From positions 29,188,510 through 29,252,509 of the forward strand of contig CM060068.1 of the NCBI GenBank assembly GCA_030533445.1: a stretch of DNA of 64,000 bases, in the 5' to 3' direction. Source of the DNA: Cyprinodon diabolis. Taxonomy: Eukaryota > Chordata > Actinopteri > Cyprinodontiformes > Cyprinodontidae. Below the pieces are notes generated by a model. That model did not search any database. It had not been told where the DNA came from and was given only the letters and a program-made list of their open reading frames with translations. A program made the position numbers and the translations under genes. Of this stretch, positions 43,563-56,860 are shown piece by piece (position 1 is the stretch's first letter; each line of letters begins with the position of its first letter).

Positions 43563-44787
43563 GTAACATATATACCATATTTCTTCATCATAAGACCAAA
43601 TAAAACATTCACATTAAGATTTAGACTAAATTTTCTGATAGGGCACAGTGGATTAAAGTGTATAGGAAATGTCTTGTTTTAGTAAATAGTAATTTACTTC
43701 TATATTGTTTTCTATAACTGTACATTGACATTTCAATTTCATTTTTGTACAGGTAGTGTAGATGCATTTTCTAATTTTCTGGGTTAAATTCCATGAATGC
43801 AGCAAGAAAACTATTTATGTTAAGTAAATATATTCTATTGTATGTATTTTATTAGTGTGTGCATGTTTTGTTTTTTTAACTACAATAAAAAATGTACTTT
43901 CAGTTTGCCTGATTAGCCACTAGATGTCACCATAACACATGAAGACAAAAACTACAGTTTTCACATATAAATATAGATTTTATTTTTAACTAGGCATTTA
44001 TCTTTTATAGCACAAATTTCTAGTGTCAGGATGTTTGTAATTTTTGTGTCGCAGCATGAATGTTTACACAAACAGAAGCGTTTGGTTGATTCCACTGCAG
44101 ATACATAGCAAAAAAATAGGGATTAATTCAGAAAACAAGCGCAGTGACATTCTTTTTAAATGTAAAGTTACATTTGTGATATAAAAAAAAAACAGCAAAA
44201 AATATTTGGTGTTTTCTTTCAGTTAAACATGTTTTACTCTTAAGTATTACAAGTGAGATACACGGAAGAAAAAACATTTCCAGTCACTATGGCTGCTGAT
44301 TGACTGCTGAGCAAGACACTTTTTTGTAAACGTGCAAAATACATTTTACGCTTCTTTAAAATACCTGTGCTTTACAATAGCATGTGGAGCGGTTCTTTAT
44401 CTGTTATTTAGTATCAAACATCTCGTCATCAAGCATGAGCACATCACATAAGCGGTGTTTGAGAAACAAAAAGATTTTAACTGAAGTGGTAAAAAAGCTC
44501 ATTGTTTGCAGCCATAAACTGACAAGGATTGATTCTTCTTAACAGCTGTTGTAGCTCATTGGAATTTAGACATCTGCATGCATCCATGCCAAAAAGGGGA
44601 CTCTAAAACAATGAAATTAAACCAGCTGCAAAAGGGAAGATGTCAGCTGAAATATGGCTGATCATCATCTTTGTATGTTTGCAGTCAGAATTAATCCATA
44701 TCTTCCTCTTATTTGAAAAAAGCGAGAGATATGAGAAAGAGAACTGTGAATGTGACTGAGGGACAAAGGTTGCACTTTTGTGATGCT
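43563..44787 (-). other. xk: probable xk 3' UTR and convergent intergenic gap
   Basis: On the minus strand the first AATAAA after the xk stop is at 43983-43978, which would give a 3' UTR of about 0.8 kb. On the plus strand there is no convincing third dynlt3 exon here. So dynlt3 and xk are convergent, and may overlap. Confidence 0.35.
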
Positions 44788-45713
44788 TTAGACATTGCAG
44801 GACACACTGTGGCTTACATCCCCGTTGACTCCACCTCTGATGCTATTTTCCACATTGGGAACATCGTAGATTGTGTCGTTGAGCACGTCGTACGTTGTGT
44901 CATTCTGCATTTCATCTGCGCTTTCACTCGCTGTGTCGTGGATTTGGTCGTTGGATGGCTCTATATGGGCAGAAGGCTCCGTTGTTGCCCTCCCTATCGG
45001 CCTGCTCTGATGGGATGCTGAGGTACATAAGTAGCATAGGAAGGAGGAGCAATCCCAGAGGCCCTGCGTCATGCTGGAGGAAAAGAGCCTCCGGCAAGGA
45101 TGGCAAAACTGGTAGAAGACCAGCATAAAGAAGATGGCGATGGCGTAAGCCAGCAGCAGCTGCAGCACAAGCAGCGGGGCGTAGATGAACTCGTAGAAGT
45201 CTGTTTTGTAGATGTACCACAGCAAGAGCAATGAGGCGTTCTCTACAAAGCGCACCATGTAGTACACGGCCATGCGATACCAGTTCTGGGACTTGTTGAT
45301 AAGGTCCGGGTCGCTCAGCTTCACTTGCACAGCAGACCAGCAGAACATATTGATGCCTGCATAGAGGAAAGTCAGCAGGCACAATACGATGGTGGTCCCA
45401 ACCCTGGTGAGGGTCTTCTCTATGTTCTCTGGGAACGGAGAGTGACTCTGCCAGAAGAGGATCCAGGGGTAAAAGAAAAACACCACAAAATTCAAGAAAA
45501 CCATAGGAAGGACCCAAAGCTGCAGTACGGAGCTGAACAGAACCAGGACCACCACACGTGTGGCAATCTCAAAGCTCCTCCACAGGAAGATGCACAGGTA
45601 GGCCATGGGTCCAATATCCACCTCATAGTCATCGTATTTGATCTTAATGGCAAGGATGTTGCATCTCAGTGCTCCGTACACAATGGACAAAAGTGAAATA
45701 ACCATCAGAGTTC
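44788..45713 (-). CDS. xk: xk exon 3
   Basis: Acceptor TTCTTCTTTTAG|GAACTC. It codes Gly170 to the stop TAA at 44788-44790, i.e. most transmembrane segments and the cytoplasmic tail. The tail after about residue 405 is unlike human XK and contains [17 protein letters not shown] (residues 440-456), a short repeated motif. Confidence 0.93.
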
Positions 45714-48700
45714 CTAAAAGAAGAAATACATAAGTATAAGCAGCACATTATTTATAGAACAGGTTTTGTTTTTTTCAAGGACTTCAGGCACTTTTCCTCA
45801 TCCTTTTATCTCAACCATAAACCTGAGTGAATTCAGAATGGTGCCATTAATGCAAGTAGTGAGTGGAAGAAAAATGGGCTTCTTAAAGATGTTACAGGTC
45901 TGTGAGGGCCGGACATCTTGCTTGCTTGTGATAACAAATAAAACCTTTAAAAATCCTACAAAGTAATTTCCTTGTTAAATATGAATCTCTAATTTCCTTG
46001 ACTAAATACCCCCTTGCTCAACACAGATTCCCTTGGATATTTAATAAACTGCAGCATGAAACTAGGTCCACTTTTACTGATATTAAATAAATAATCCATA
46101 TGTACCTATCATTTTAAGGGAGCATTCTGACCTCGTGCGTTGTCTGTAGAGGGGACAGTGGATTTAGAAAGTATCCCTATGCAAACCTGCAGAGAAGTGG
46201 GGAGCAGTGAAAACCACGCTGTGATAGTGTTCACTGCTCCACTCTAACCTCGTGCTACTAGATAGAATAGAGGTGTTGTCAAACAGCAGCACCGCATGGA
46301 GAGAGTGGAATGATGAACACTGAAAAAATCTGAACTTTATTGTGTAATTGCATTCAGAGATCGGTTGTGGTTGTGACATACGTTAAAGAAGTGTATCCGA
46401 TTTATTTCAGTCAAAATGGAGTATAAGGGAAATAATGTTAAAGAATGAAATAAGGAATGATCTGAAGAGGTTTTTAGGTGGCTCTACAAAAGCCGTTTTG
46501 GTTTAGCCCGTGGTCAATTAAGCAGCAATCCGTAATCTTCTGTTTCACCTGTCCTTTTAGTGTGAGGGGCAGACCTTGACAGGAAATGTTATGGGGTTGC
46601 CAGGGGTAATGGCAGGGAGGCTGATAAACTCTGAAACAATCATTTCACCCACTAAATAAGGTAAAAATGCCCACTGGTTTATTCAATGCCAGCACAGGAA
46701 TGACTTAAGTTATGCAATAACTTTATTTCAGCGCAGAACTAACGTCTGCTGGAATGGCATCATCAACAGCGGTTTTACCTGCAAATATCGAGTAGTATTC
46801 AATTCAGAGCAATTAATTCAATTAATGGGGGGAATATTTGACACTGGGTGATCTAAAAAAAATCATCTTTAATATCTGAAAAAAAAGTAGCACACATTGT
46901 GTTTTTTTGTATTAATTATTTTTTACACATTATTTTACCTACATAAATCTGCACTAACATAAAACTAATCATTCAGTCAATTTCCTGAGTTCCTTCACGT
47001 GGGTCAAATGTCATCTTCACGTAGCTGAAGCTCCTCCTTTGATTACGAGGTTTGGGGTGTAAACACCGTGCATCTTAAAGGTATAGTGGAGGATTTTCTT
47101 TTTCCGGGTGGGTCATCAAAATAAGTGGTCGTCCTAATTGTCAATCATTCTGGTGAAATGTTTACGTAAGGCCATCCTTCGTGCTCGTCCAGTTAGCTAT
47201 CTTTTACTGCGCATGCGCACTTTCAGGAGTATATGTGTGGCGAGCTACGGTTTCAGACAGTCATAGAAGCTCACCGTTCTCACGGCATTTTGAATTGAGA
47301 AAGCTTCCTGGATGGGAAGCAAAACATCTTCAAATTTGGAAAACAAAGTCCATTGGTTTGTTTTTTGAACTTTTAAAACTTATTTGGAATGACCATGACC
47401 TGGATGACCATTTGTTCTTTACTAATAAGTGTTTATGAAATATGGAGATAATCATTTTAAATATTATGTATTGTAACTGCTTAATGTAAACAGTTATAAT
47501 ACATGGCTTGACGTCTCTTGTCTTAGAAAGATTGTAACTCTCCACCCTGTTATGGAATATTATTGCTTTGGACTCCCATTTAGGCCACTTTATTGGGCGT
47601 AGGTTTGCATAGGGACCTTAGGGACATGTCCCTACCAAACTTTTGGAGCGACCTAGCTGTCCCTACCAATAATTTGATGTGAATAACATGTTTATAATTT
47701 ACAATACAGCATTTTTGCAGCAGTCACTTCTTTTCCTCTCAAAGCTTCGCTGCCTGGTAGCTGCTACAGCCGCTCTGAATGTCTGCAGGGCCTTTCCAGT
47801 CCCTTAATCTTAGCAGCGCATGCAACTGTGCTGTGCTGTTTAGATCCACTCTGATTGGTTATTCTGCCTTAGTTCCTCCTTCTTTCTTCCTGATTGGCAG
47901 TTTTCTAGTCCATATTTGTATGCGAGTGCTTGGAATGCGAAATAAATATTTTATTCCAGTTAGAATACCACCTCTACTACAATTAATATTAGACTACGAA
48001 ACTAGTCCCAATTAAAAAACTAAATATTAAATATTATCTACGCTAAAACAAGCGAAAACTGCTGATTGCATTTCTGTAAAGAAGCAGGAGAGATTTTTGA
48101 TATGTGGAACCAATGTTAGCATCTCTAAATAATATTTAATTCTGAAGTATAATACATTTTATTAAAAAAAACTTTTTTCTCTTTTATAAAATTTAATACT
48201 TTGTGTAAGGCAGGAGTTCTGAAGACTGCTGGAAAAATGGACAAGAAAAGAATGTAAGCTATCAAAAAATCCTGATTCTTAGACACAGCCAACTGAAAAA
48301 GATATATCACATATAGATAATCACATATATTTTGATTTTTGGATTATCTTTTTTTAGATAATGTCTGTCACAGTTGACATGCACCTATGATGACAATTTC
48401 AGACCCCTCCATGATTTCTAAGTAGGAGAACTTGCAAAATATCAGGGTGTTCAAATACTTATTTTCCTCACTATATCTCTAAAAGTTACTCAAGTAAATG
48501 CATCTAGCTACTACACACCTCACAACAACAAAAAATTTGTGATTTGTCTTTCTACTCTTTTGACTAATTTTACTGACTACAGTACTAGCTGAATAAATAT
48601 GACTTCAAGGCAAAGTAAAAAATGGCCTCATCACAGTTCATTCACAGAGTGGTATTTTGCCTGATTAATGCATGTCTGACAAATTACCATAAGATCTGTC

Positions 48701-49229
48701 TGTATTGTTTAAAATCTAAAAACTCTTGGCTTGAGAAGCATTTAGAGAGAAAAGCAGCATTTTCATCATCGCACCAGTGGGGCTGTTACATAACCCCACT
48801 TGGACTCAACATCCAGCTCTGCCCACAGTGTAGCACACTTATGACAGACTAATATTAATCCCCACACACACACACACACTTCCACCAAACCTCCTCCTCA
48901 CCTCTTCCAACAGATACCCCTTGCTGCAGCACACATATGTAGAGCTGCAATGTGAGCTGGGGAGCCGATCCCAGGAAGGCCTGAATCACAGATGTGCGGG
49001 AGAATGCTGCTCGGTGCGTGAACAGTTTCCCCTCGGCCTGTCCCACCTGCCGCTCCACCTCCACTGAATGCCCCTCGCGGGGCATCTGCTTCTTTCTGGT
49101 GATGCTGACATACGGCTCTTCCACTTGGCCCACGCTGCCGTAGATGCAGAACGCCTCCAGACACCTGAGACGAAGAGCAGAGAAGATTAACTGCTGCTGC
49201 ATCATTATTGTCATTTCTATTTCAGACAC

Positions 49230-49260
<31 letters not shown>

Positions 49261-52200
49261 GACATATACATATATATATCTATATACACATAAACATATA
49301 TATCAGGCTTTTAGCTAGGAATATTTCATAGGATGTACACCTTAGGGGAAGTGTGCGCTTGTGGTCTGAGAAGGTTGCAAGTACCCAGTTCGATCCCCAG
49401 GGTTATATGCAAAAAGTTTATTTTGTTGCTGTGTACTTGTGACAGAGTAATGATAATAAAATAAAAAAAAATTAAAAAGCTGGAATCTTGGTGTACCACA
49501 GCTTCAGGCTTTGTGCAGCAGCGCAAGCTTCATAGGAATTGTTAACTGTTAGAATTGGAGATAAAATTCAAACACACAAAAAAGTATTCAGTACATATTG
49601 AAAGGACAATAAGAAAGAAAATTACAGATTTAAATGCATACCTTACTTCAAATTAACCTTGCTGAAGATTCCCAGGAATTCCAGGTTGAAACCAGTGTTA
49701 ACAAATTCAATGTTGTTAATCTTTAACAAAATTTTATGAAAGACATTTCTTGCCTGATTGCTCTTGAAGAAGCTGGAGATTGCTCTTTCTGTTGTTCTCC
49801 CTTTTTTACGCTCTTAATTTTCCCGAAATTCACAAACTCCTCATTAGTTTTGTTTAAAAAAAAATGTAATAAATAAATCCTAATCCACAAACATCCTTCT
49901 TCACATGTTCACATTTATGGATTGCACCTAAAAATATCAAACATATTTTCAATTCAAACTATAGATAAAAAATAATACATTACAACAAACAATAGCTTAA
50001 ATCTGAGGTCTTCAACAGGGGGTCCACGACCCCTTGGGGGTCCACAGAGGTACCGAATGGGGCTTGCGAAAGTTTTGGTTGATTAGAGTTTTTGTTTTTA
50101 TTCCTCGCTGCAAGTTTTTCCACTAATTGAAATGTTTTTAAATACAAATTAACATGAACTCAACACACTGTAGTAAACAGATAAATGGAGACAGAAGATG
50201 TCTTTGAGTCATCAATCCACACATTCAACGAAACACTGGAGCTCTTTCAAGCTGGGCACCGTTTCAGTCACAACACCTGTCCCATCAACCAGGAATCAGA
50301 ATCAGAAATACTTTAATAATCCCAGGGTGAAATTACTATCATTAAATGACTCCATATGTAATCTATGGTCGTAGGACCAGTTTGATATAACACAATTTCA
50401 TACAATATATATATATATATATAATTAGTGGGTCCCTGTTCCATCTCACCATCAGTACTGGGGTCCTTGGCCTGGAAAACGTTGAAGACCCATCGTTTAA
50501 ATCATATTATATGTCATCAAATAGGTGTCAGTTTAGTCCAGGCATCCCCAAAGTCGGTCCTCGAGGGCCGCTGCCCTGCAGGTTTTAGAGGTTTCCCTGC
50601 TCCAACATAGCTGATTTTAATTGAAAGCTGATTAACAGACTGTTGCTTCAGTCATCACAATCAGCTGTGCTAAAGCAGGGAAACCTCTAAAACCTGCAGG
50701 ACAGCGGCCCCAAGGACTGACTTTGGGAATGCCTGGTTTAGTCTGTCAAAGGGGCTGCCTGTAGGAATTTTAAATGTACAGCAGGTGTCAGTATACAGTA
50801 ACGCAGGGCACAATATCAATACAGTTTGCAAAAGTGTCGGAAGAAACGCTTCATGACACCCATCACTAACAAACAATATTGTCCCAAAGAACAACAAAAA
50901 AAACCTCCAAAATAATCCTATAGTTTTCAGGCATTTTCATTCGAAGTTTCACGTCTACCTGTTTGCAAACAGCGTAACATGCTTGTTACCGTCAATGAAA
51001 GGCCATTTGTCAATACGTGTAGTTGTGCATTCTCATGTGTTTGTGTACTCATGAAACGTCATCAGCCTCAGCCCTAGCACTGTTCCAATTCACAGGACAA
51101 CAAGACTAAGAACGGACAAAGTCTCCGGATGTTGTTCTCGCCCCTCCCTCTTTACCAAGCATGCATCAGAGCAGACTTGTCCGTTCTCGAGACTGACAGT
51201 TTTTCCAGCATGCACCACAGCAGCTGTGCATGCTCGTGTTATCATTGGTTCATTATTACCTCCACTAACTTTCATAAATGAAGAATTTCAAATTAGTTTA
51301 TAAATAAGGCTGGTCACCAGCTTGCAAAGTGCCTAGAGAGTCTGTGTTCTTGAAAGTTCAGACACCTGCGAGGTATAAAATAGTGCTAATGCATAGTATA
51401 ACAACCTCTTTCACCTTGCTGGCAGTTCAGTGTGATTGAAAGGCAGTGGTGGACATCACTTGGAGACAATAACCCAAAAAATTTAAGCCTGCACAACTAC
51501 AGCACAATGCAGGACAATACATGAGCAGCAGCAGAGAAACGGTTTCATCATCCCCAAGAAAGCAAAAAAGAGAACTTAAAACATTATGAAACTGGAGACA
51601 TTATAACACAAGGATAATCATAGAGAAAGCTTTCTGCAGGTGGAAGGAGCTAATAAAGAAGGTAGATTTTAAAAGGGACGCTGAAGTTGCCATGTTTCTT
51701 CTTGAGGAGTTAGTGAACTGTGCTGCCTAAATTAGTGTAACGCTAACTTTTTCCAATTGATTTACTTAGTATTGCTCGTTACTAAACATAACATCCTGTA
51801 AACATAAATCAGTGTTGTTGGTACAGAATAGGTTTACATGGGTTTAGAAGCTTCCAAAGCCGTGGTGGCTCTTGGTCACAGTAAAGACTTCACTTCACAT
51901 GAAATGGTCACATCTGTTTTGTCAAGGCTTTTTTGACACATGGCAGCTACTGTTGCACCATTGCAAGTTTGAGGCAGGGATTCGCTAGATTATACTGTTC
52001 ATTTGAGTGAAATACCCCATTTCACCACTAGATAACAGTCATTCTTACACAATATCCCTTTAACTTTCACTTTAATTCAATATTTTCTCGGAAATACTTT
52101 CACTTCATTATTGAAGTCCTTTGTGTGAATAATGTTTTGTGAAGGAAGAGCTGTGAATGCATTTCAGATGCAAATTACGATATAACCAAGAAAAAATAAA

Positions 52201-55200
52201 ATCATCCACGTTGTAAAAGCTTCGTATTCAGCCTTCTTGCTGATGGTAAATTTAATCTCAATGCAAGAACAAGATTGGTCACAAGATTGAATTTATGTTT
52301 CCCTTATCTAGTCTAAATCTCATTTACTTGCAAAGATTTGCACATTCAGACACCTCTACGCAGTAACAGTATTAAACATTGAGTTCCCTGGTCTCAAAAG
52401 GTTGGATCCTTTTCTGCCTAAGGGATGCAACCTCCCTCCAAATGAAAAAAGGAGACTCTTTGGTTTAATGAAATCCAAATGAGTATTCATTAGTCAGCGA
52501 GCCAGTAGGTAATGAAGTTGCTAACACTATATAAACTATTAATAGATGGCAATCATGGCCATGTTGCCTCAAGCTAGAGAGGAAAATGCCCCTAAAAGGA
52601 TGTTTCAGTGAGACCACATGCCCAAACACACCAGTCACCAGTACTCCAGCAACATGCATATTATTGATTTGCCTTTTCAGTCCCTGGAGTATAAGGGTAA
52701 ATGAATGTCTGTAGCAGCTGGTTGCAGATTTTTATCATGTAGGACCTGAAAGATGAAAGACTGTAAAGTTATTAGCTAAGATGCAAGCTAGAAAGGGCTT
52801 GTTTAAAAACCTGATCTAAGGTTTTTTGAATGCAGTTTATATTTGAAGGGTGTAAAAGATGTTAAAATCAATTAAAGATTCAAAGCATAAACAAAAACTC
52901 ACCTCTTATGAATAATGAAAAAGTGTTCATAAGTTCATCATTGTACTTTATCAATCAATATTCCTAATTTAATATTGGTTTTGTCTAATGAGGACATCCT
53001 CAAATAATAAAAGAAGGCTTTGTTCTAGCACAGCTACGGTGAAGTGATTTATAGTGTTTGTAATTACTAAGTTAAAACCTCACTTAGGCTGTTTTAAAAT
53101 CAATACTTCTATTAATCAATAAAACATGGCAACATTAGCCAATGCCATAGCTGCTCAAATATGTTGTAATTTGATCTATAAACATTCAATATATTTAGGT
53201 TTTTGTATCATCAATATATTCATTGCAGCTTTTACCATTATTTAATATATACATTTAGTGTTTACTTGTTTCCACAGAATGTCTGCATGATGCTGCAGAT
53301 GAAGAAGCTGCAGAAGCTCAACAGCCTGAGGTAATTTTACCACCAGGGTCATTTACAGCTGCATTGAATAATTTGTCATTATGAAGGTCAAAAGAGCCAT
53401 CAGTGTCAGTGAGAGTCAGTCATTTTCCAATCCAATATTAAACCAGGAAGAGCAGGCTGTGGCCAAAAGAGCTGTGGGTCTAGCAGCGTTGATCTACAGC
53501 CAATTAAACAACACGACAACAGGATTTAAACCAGAGCTGTGCTGAGAGACCAACTGTTCACCTGTTTAACATTGGGTGACATGCAGACTGGGTATTACTG
53601 AAGCTCTTAAAGAGGGTTTCAACATGAGATCTACATATTCCTCTAAAACTTATACACATTTCCAGAAACAACATTATATGGAGTTATCAGTCCATTCCAA
53701 TCAAAGCAAGAACTGAAGTAAAGAAAGGAGCAGAGAGGGCACAAGAAAAGAGCAACAAAAGGAAGGCAGACAAAAGAAAGGCCAATATGGAAGGAAGGCA
53801 GATAGAACAAAAGGAAATGGACACAAAAAGAGAAGGGTGGACTCAATAGGAAGGAAGGAAGGAAGGAAGGAAGGAAGGAAGGAAGGAAGGAAGGAAGGAA
53901 GGAAGGAAGGAAGGAAGGAAGGAAGGAAGGATGAAGGGCAAAAAGTACTTTCTACTAATCCAGACTGTGGCTTGTTGTGCTAATATACTAGAGTATATCA
54001 ATGTCTAGTGAAGGTGAAGAATGATGAAGTGTGTATGTATGGGGCACGTTTCAGGACTTGGGATGTCTGTAACATGTGGTGGTGCGCTATCACCAATGGT
54101 TCCATTCAAGGTGCGCACTCACTATCTTTCCGTGTCTGATGTGTGATCACATACTACTGAGAATTGCAAAATTGTATCTTTTTGGCCGATTTATGGAACT
54201 GTTGTCGTGTCCTCAACCTTTATCACGTGTTGTACTTCATATGGGGCCCACCCAGATAATGTTGCTTACAGGCCTATTGTTGTGTATTACACCATTGCTA
54301 CTATAGAACATTTAATCCAAATTCCAGCAAACAGTTGGCACGTTTTGCTCAGGCAGGAGAAACTATAATCTAAAAGGTTGCAGTGAGTGGAACATGTAGA
54401 TGACAAAACTTCTCCTGATGTAGAAATTCAATAATATATCTTTACTGCTCTCAAGCAGACAATTTGTCTCAGACATGCAAATGTTCAGTAATGATACTGC
54501 TGTGGATACAGCAGAATAATGATGCATCTGACCTGCTTTGCATCAGAGGTGCATGCCAGTTTAATAAAGATAATGGTAGTTTCTCCCTGCTTTGAAACGT
54601 TTTTACCAAAGTAACCGTACTGAAGTAATGTTAAGCAATCACTAAAATTGGAGAAAAATCTCTTAATCTACCAGTGAAACAGAATGAGGGGTGCAGACTT
54701 TAAGTAATACAGAAAGCCATTTTGGACATTAACAGTGCATTGTCCAGTGCCGCCATGCACCTGATAAAGACCATTATAGTTTAAAATAATTGGTAAAGCC
54801 CTAAATCTAAACCTAAAACAATTCCTTATTCCGCAAACACATTCATTAACTTCTCTGAACACAACTTTGAACTTTAACAAAATATTTCTTTAGACTGGAA
54901 GCAATACTAAGTAAATAGTAGGGATTAAGGCTGAATGATTTTGCCAAAAATCTAAATTGCAATTATTTTTAACCAATATTGCAGATGCAACTGATTTTTT
55001 TTCCATTGAACAGCCCTTAAGCTTGTAGATGATTCAACCCAGGCTTTCAGTTTTTCAAAAACTTGCTTCCCCAGAGTCCATTGTTGCAGGACTTTACTGT
55101 AAAATGTGTGTAAAAATGTTTTACTTCTACTTGTATGCATGGATCTACACACTAACTGTAACCCTCTCTACCTTTATGTGTGGCAACAAACTGACTTTAA

Positions 55201-56808
55201 GCATTTTACCGCCATCTAAAGGGCTGGAGTGAGAAATGTTTAATATAGTGTGAGTAATATTGATAGTGATTGAAGATTATATTGTAAATGCAATTAATTC
55301 CCCAGCCCTAGCAGGGATACATGTATCCACACAGAAAGTTTCTTTAAAGCAAAGCTAAATGCTAACTGGTTTTTGGTATCACAATTGTCAGCAACAGCAT
55401 TCCAGAAAAGAAATATATTCCTGAAAAGGTGCAGCTCTACTTTAAAGTGAAAAGCCATTTCACATTGGAACCAAGACGGTAGTGCTTCAATATCCTGGTA
55501 AATAAGATAAGTAACTTATCTTTTTGATGCTACAGTGTTAGAAGGGAATTTACTACAGCTATTCTTATTTCCTGCAAAATACATTTTTAAACAGAGCTTG
55601 ACTATTATGAAAGAGAAAAAGACAATTTGTTGTCCTATGTTTACTGATAATATCATGCTGCATAAGTTGGTCTCTTTCTGCCCTTGGTTTTATGTAGCCA
55701 TCTGTACTGAAAGATGTTAAACCTCATAATCTAGTGACCTGAAACTGACAATATCTGGGGGGATCACAACCACATCTGACTCTACATAATGTCATAGTTA
55801 CTCCCATAAATATTGATGAGCAGCTTCTATAATCGGTTTGAAAAAAATATTTGATGTAACTTTCATCCTTTAGTTTACTTTCCCTCCTAGATTCATTTAA
55901 ATACAGACTTTGAGTTCAAGATGACTTCAAAAAAGAAAAAAAGCTACAGGAAAAAATGGAGAAAGTGAACTTTGAGCTGAATAGATTTTATCTAACTTCT
56001 GCTCCAATGTCAACTTTTGCATAAAGAAGCTAAAAAAAAAACAACAACGAGGATTTGAGAGGAAAATAAGTTGGTTTAGAAATTAACTATTTCTAACCAA
56101 CAGCTGTCAGTGCCACTGTTGTGACGGATAATGATAAGCGTAGTTGTGCACGAGTATGATGAGGAAGTGCTGCTTGGAGCAGTGGTAGACATCCTTGTGC
56201 TGTCAGTGATAAGCAGCCTGCAGTGACATGAACTATTCTTAGAACCGTGCTTCGCCCAGGGAAGATGTAGATGTCTGAAGAAGAGTTATCCTTCAATGAA
56301 CACTGGAGGGGATACGGACCGTTATAGGTCAAAATGACTGAGGCTGCTGCTGGGGAACAATGTGAGAACAAAACAGGGTGTCACAGTCATAAACAGAACA
56401 GTCTCTCTGCTGAGGAATCTGCTCACAGAGACCTTCTTCACTGACTGAGTCATTAACTCCACATTTACTTCACTGGTAGGGCTACAAATAGCAACGCTTG
56501 TTATTTTACAATAATTACAGACAGCTACACCACCCTAACAGTTTTAACACTTGCATGCTAATATATGTTCTAATTCTGCAGGGTGCTTTTGTGGTTCCTG
56601 TTTAGGCCAGGATAATACAAACACAGATATTTAATAAGACGACTTTCCACTGCCCTCTACTGACATCTGACAAAGAAGAAGCATTTTTTTTTTTGAAAAA
56701 GTAATTACAGCTGACATTTTAAAACATAATTTCAGGAACAGTGTACTGGAGATCTTCATAATCAACTAAATATATACATACACACAAACGCATATACATA
56801 CACACAAA

Positions 56809-56860
<52 letters not shown>

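Larger units (their letters stand above)
45714..48901 (-). other. xk: xk intron 2
   Basis: 3188 bp with no coding exon recognised on either strand. 46990-47300 looks like dispersed repeat (AAAGGTATAGTGGAGGATTT, CGCATGCGCAC). 47600-48050 is a transposon of the GGGACATGTCCC family. 48355-48476 is a Tc1-type end. CA and other short runs lie near the exon 2 donor (48862-48880). Confidence 0.6.

Noticed and set aside
53643..53846. 67-codon Phe/Leu/Ser-rich minus frame as a membrane peptide
   Set aside because: It derives from the A/G-rich stretch next to the GGAA microsatellite.
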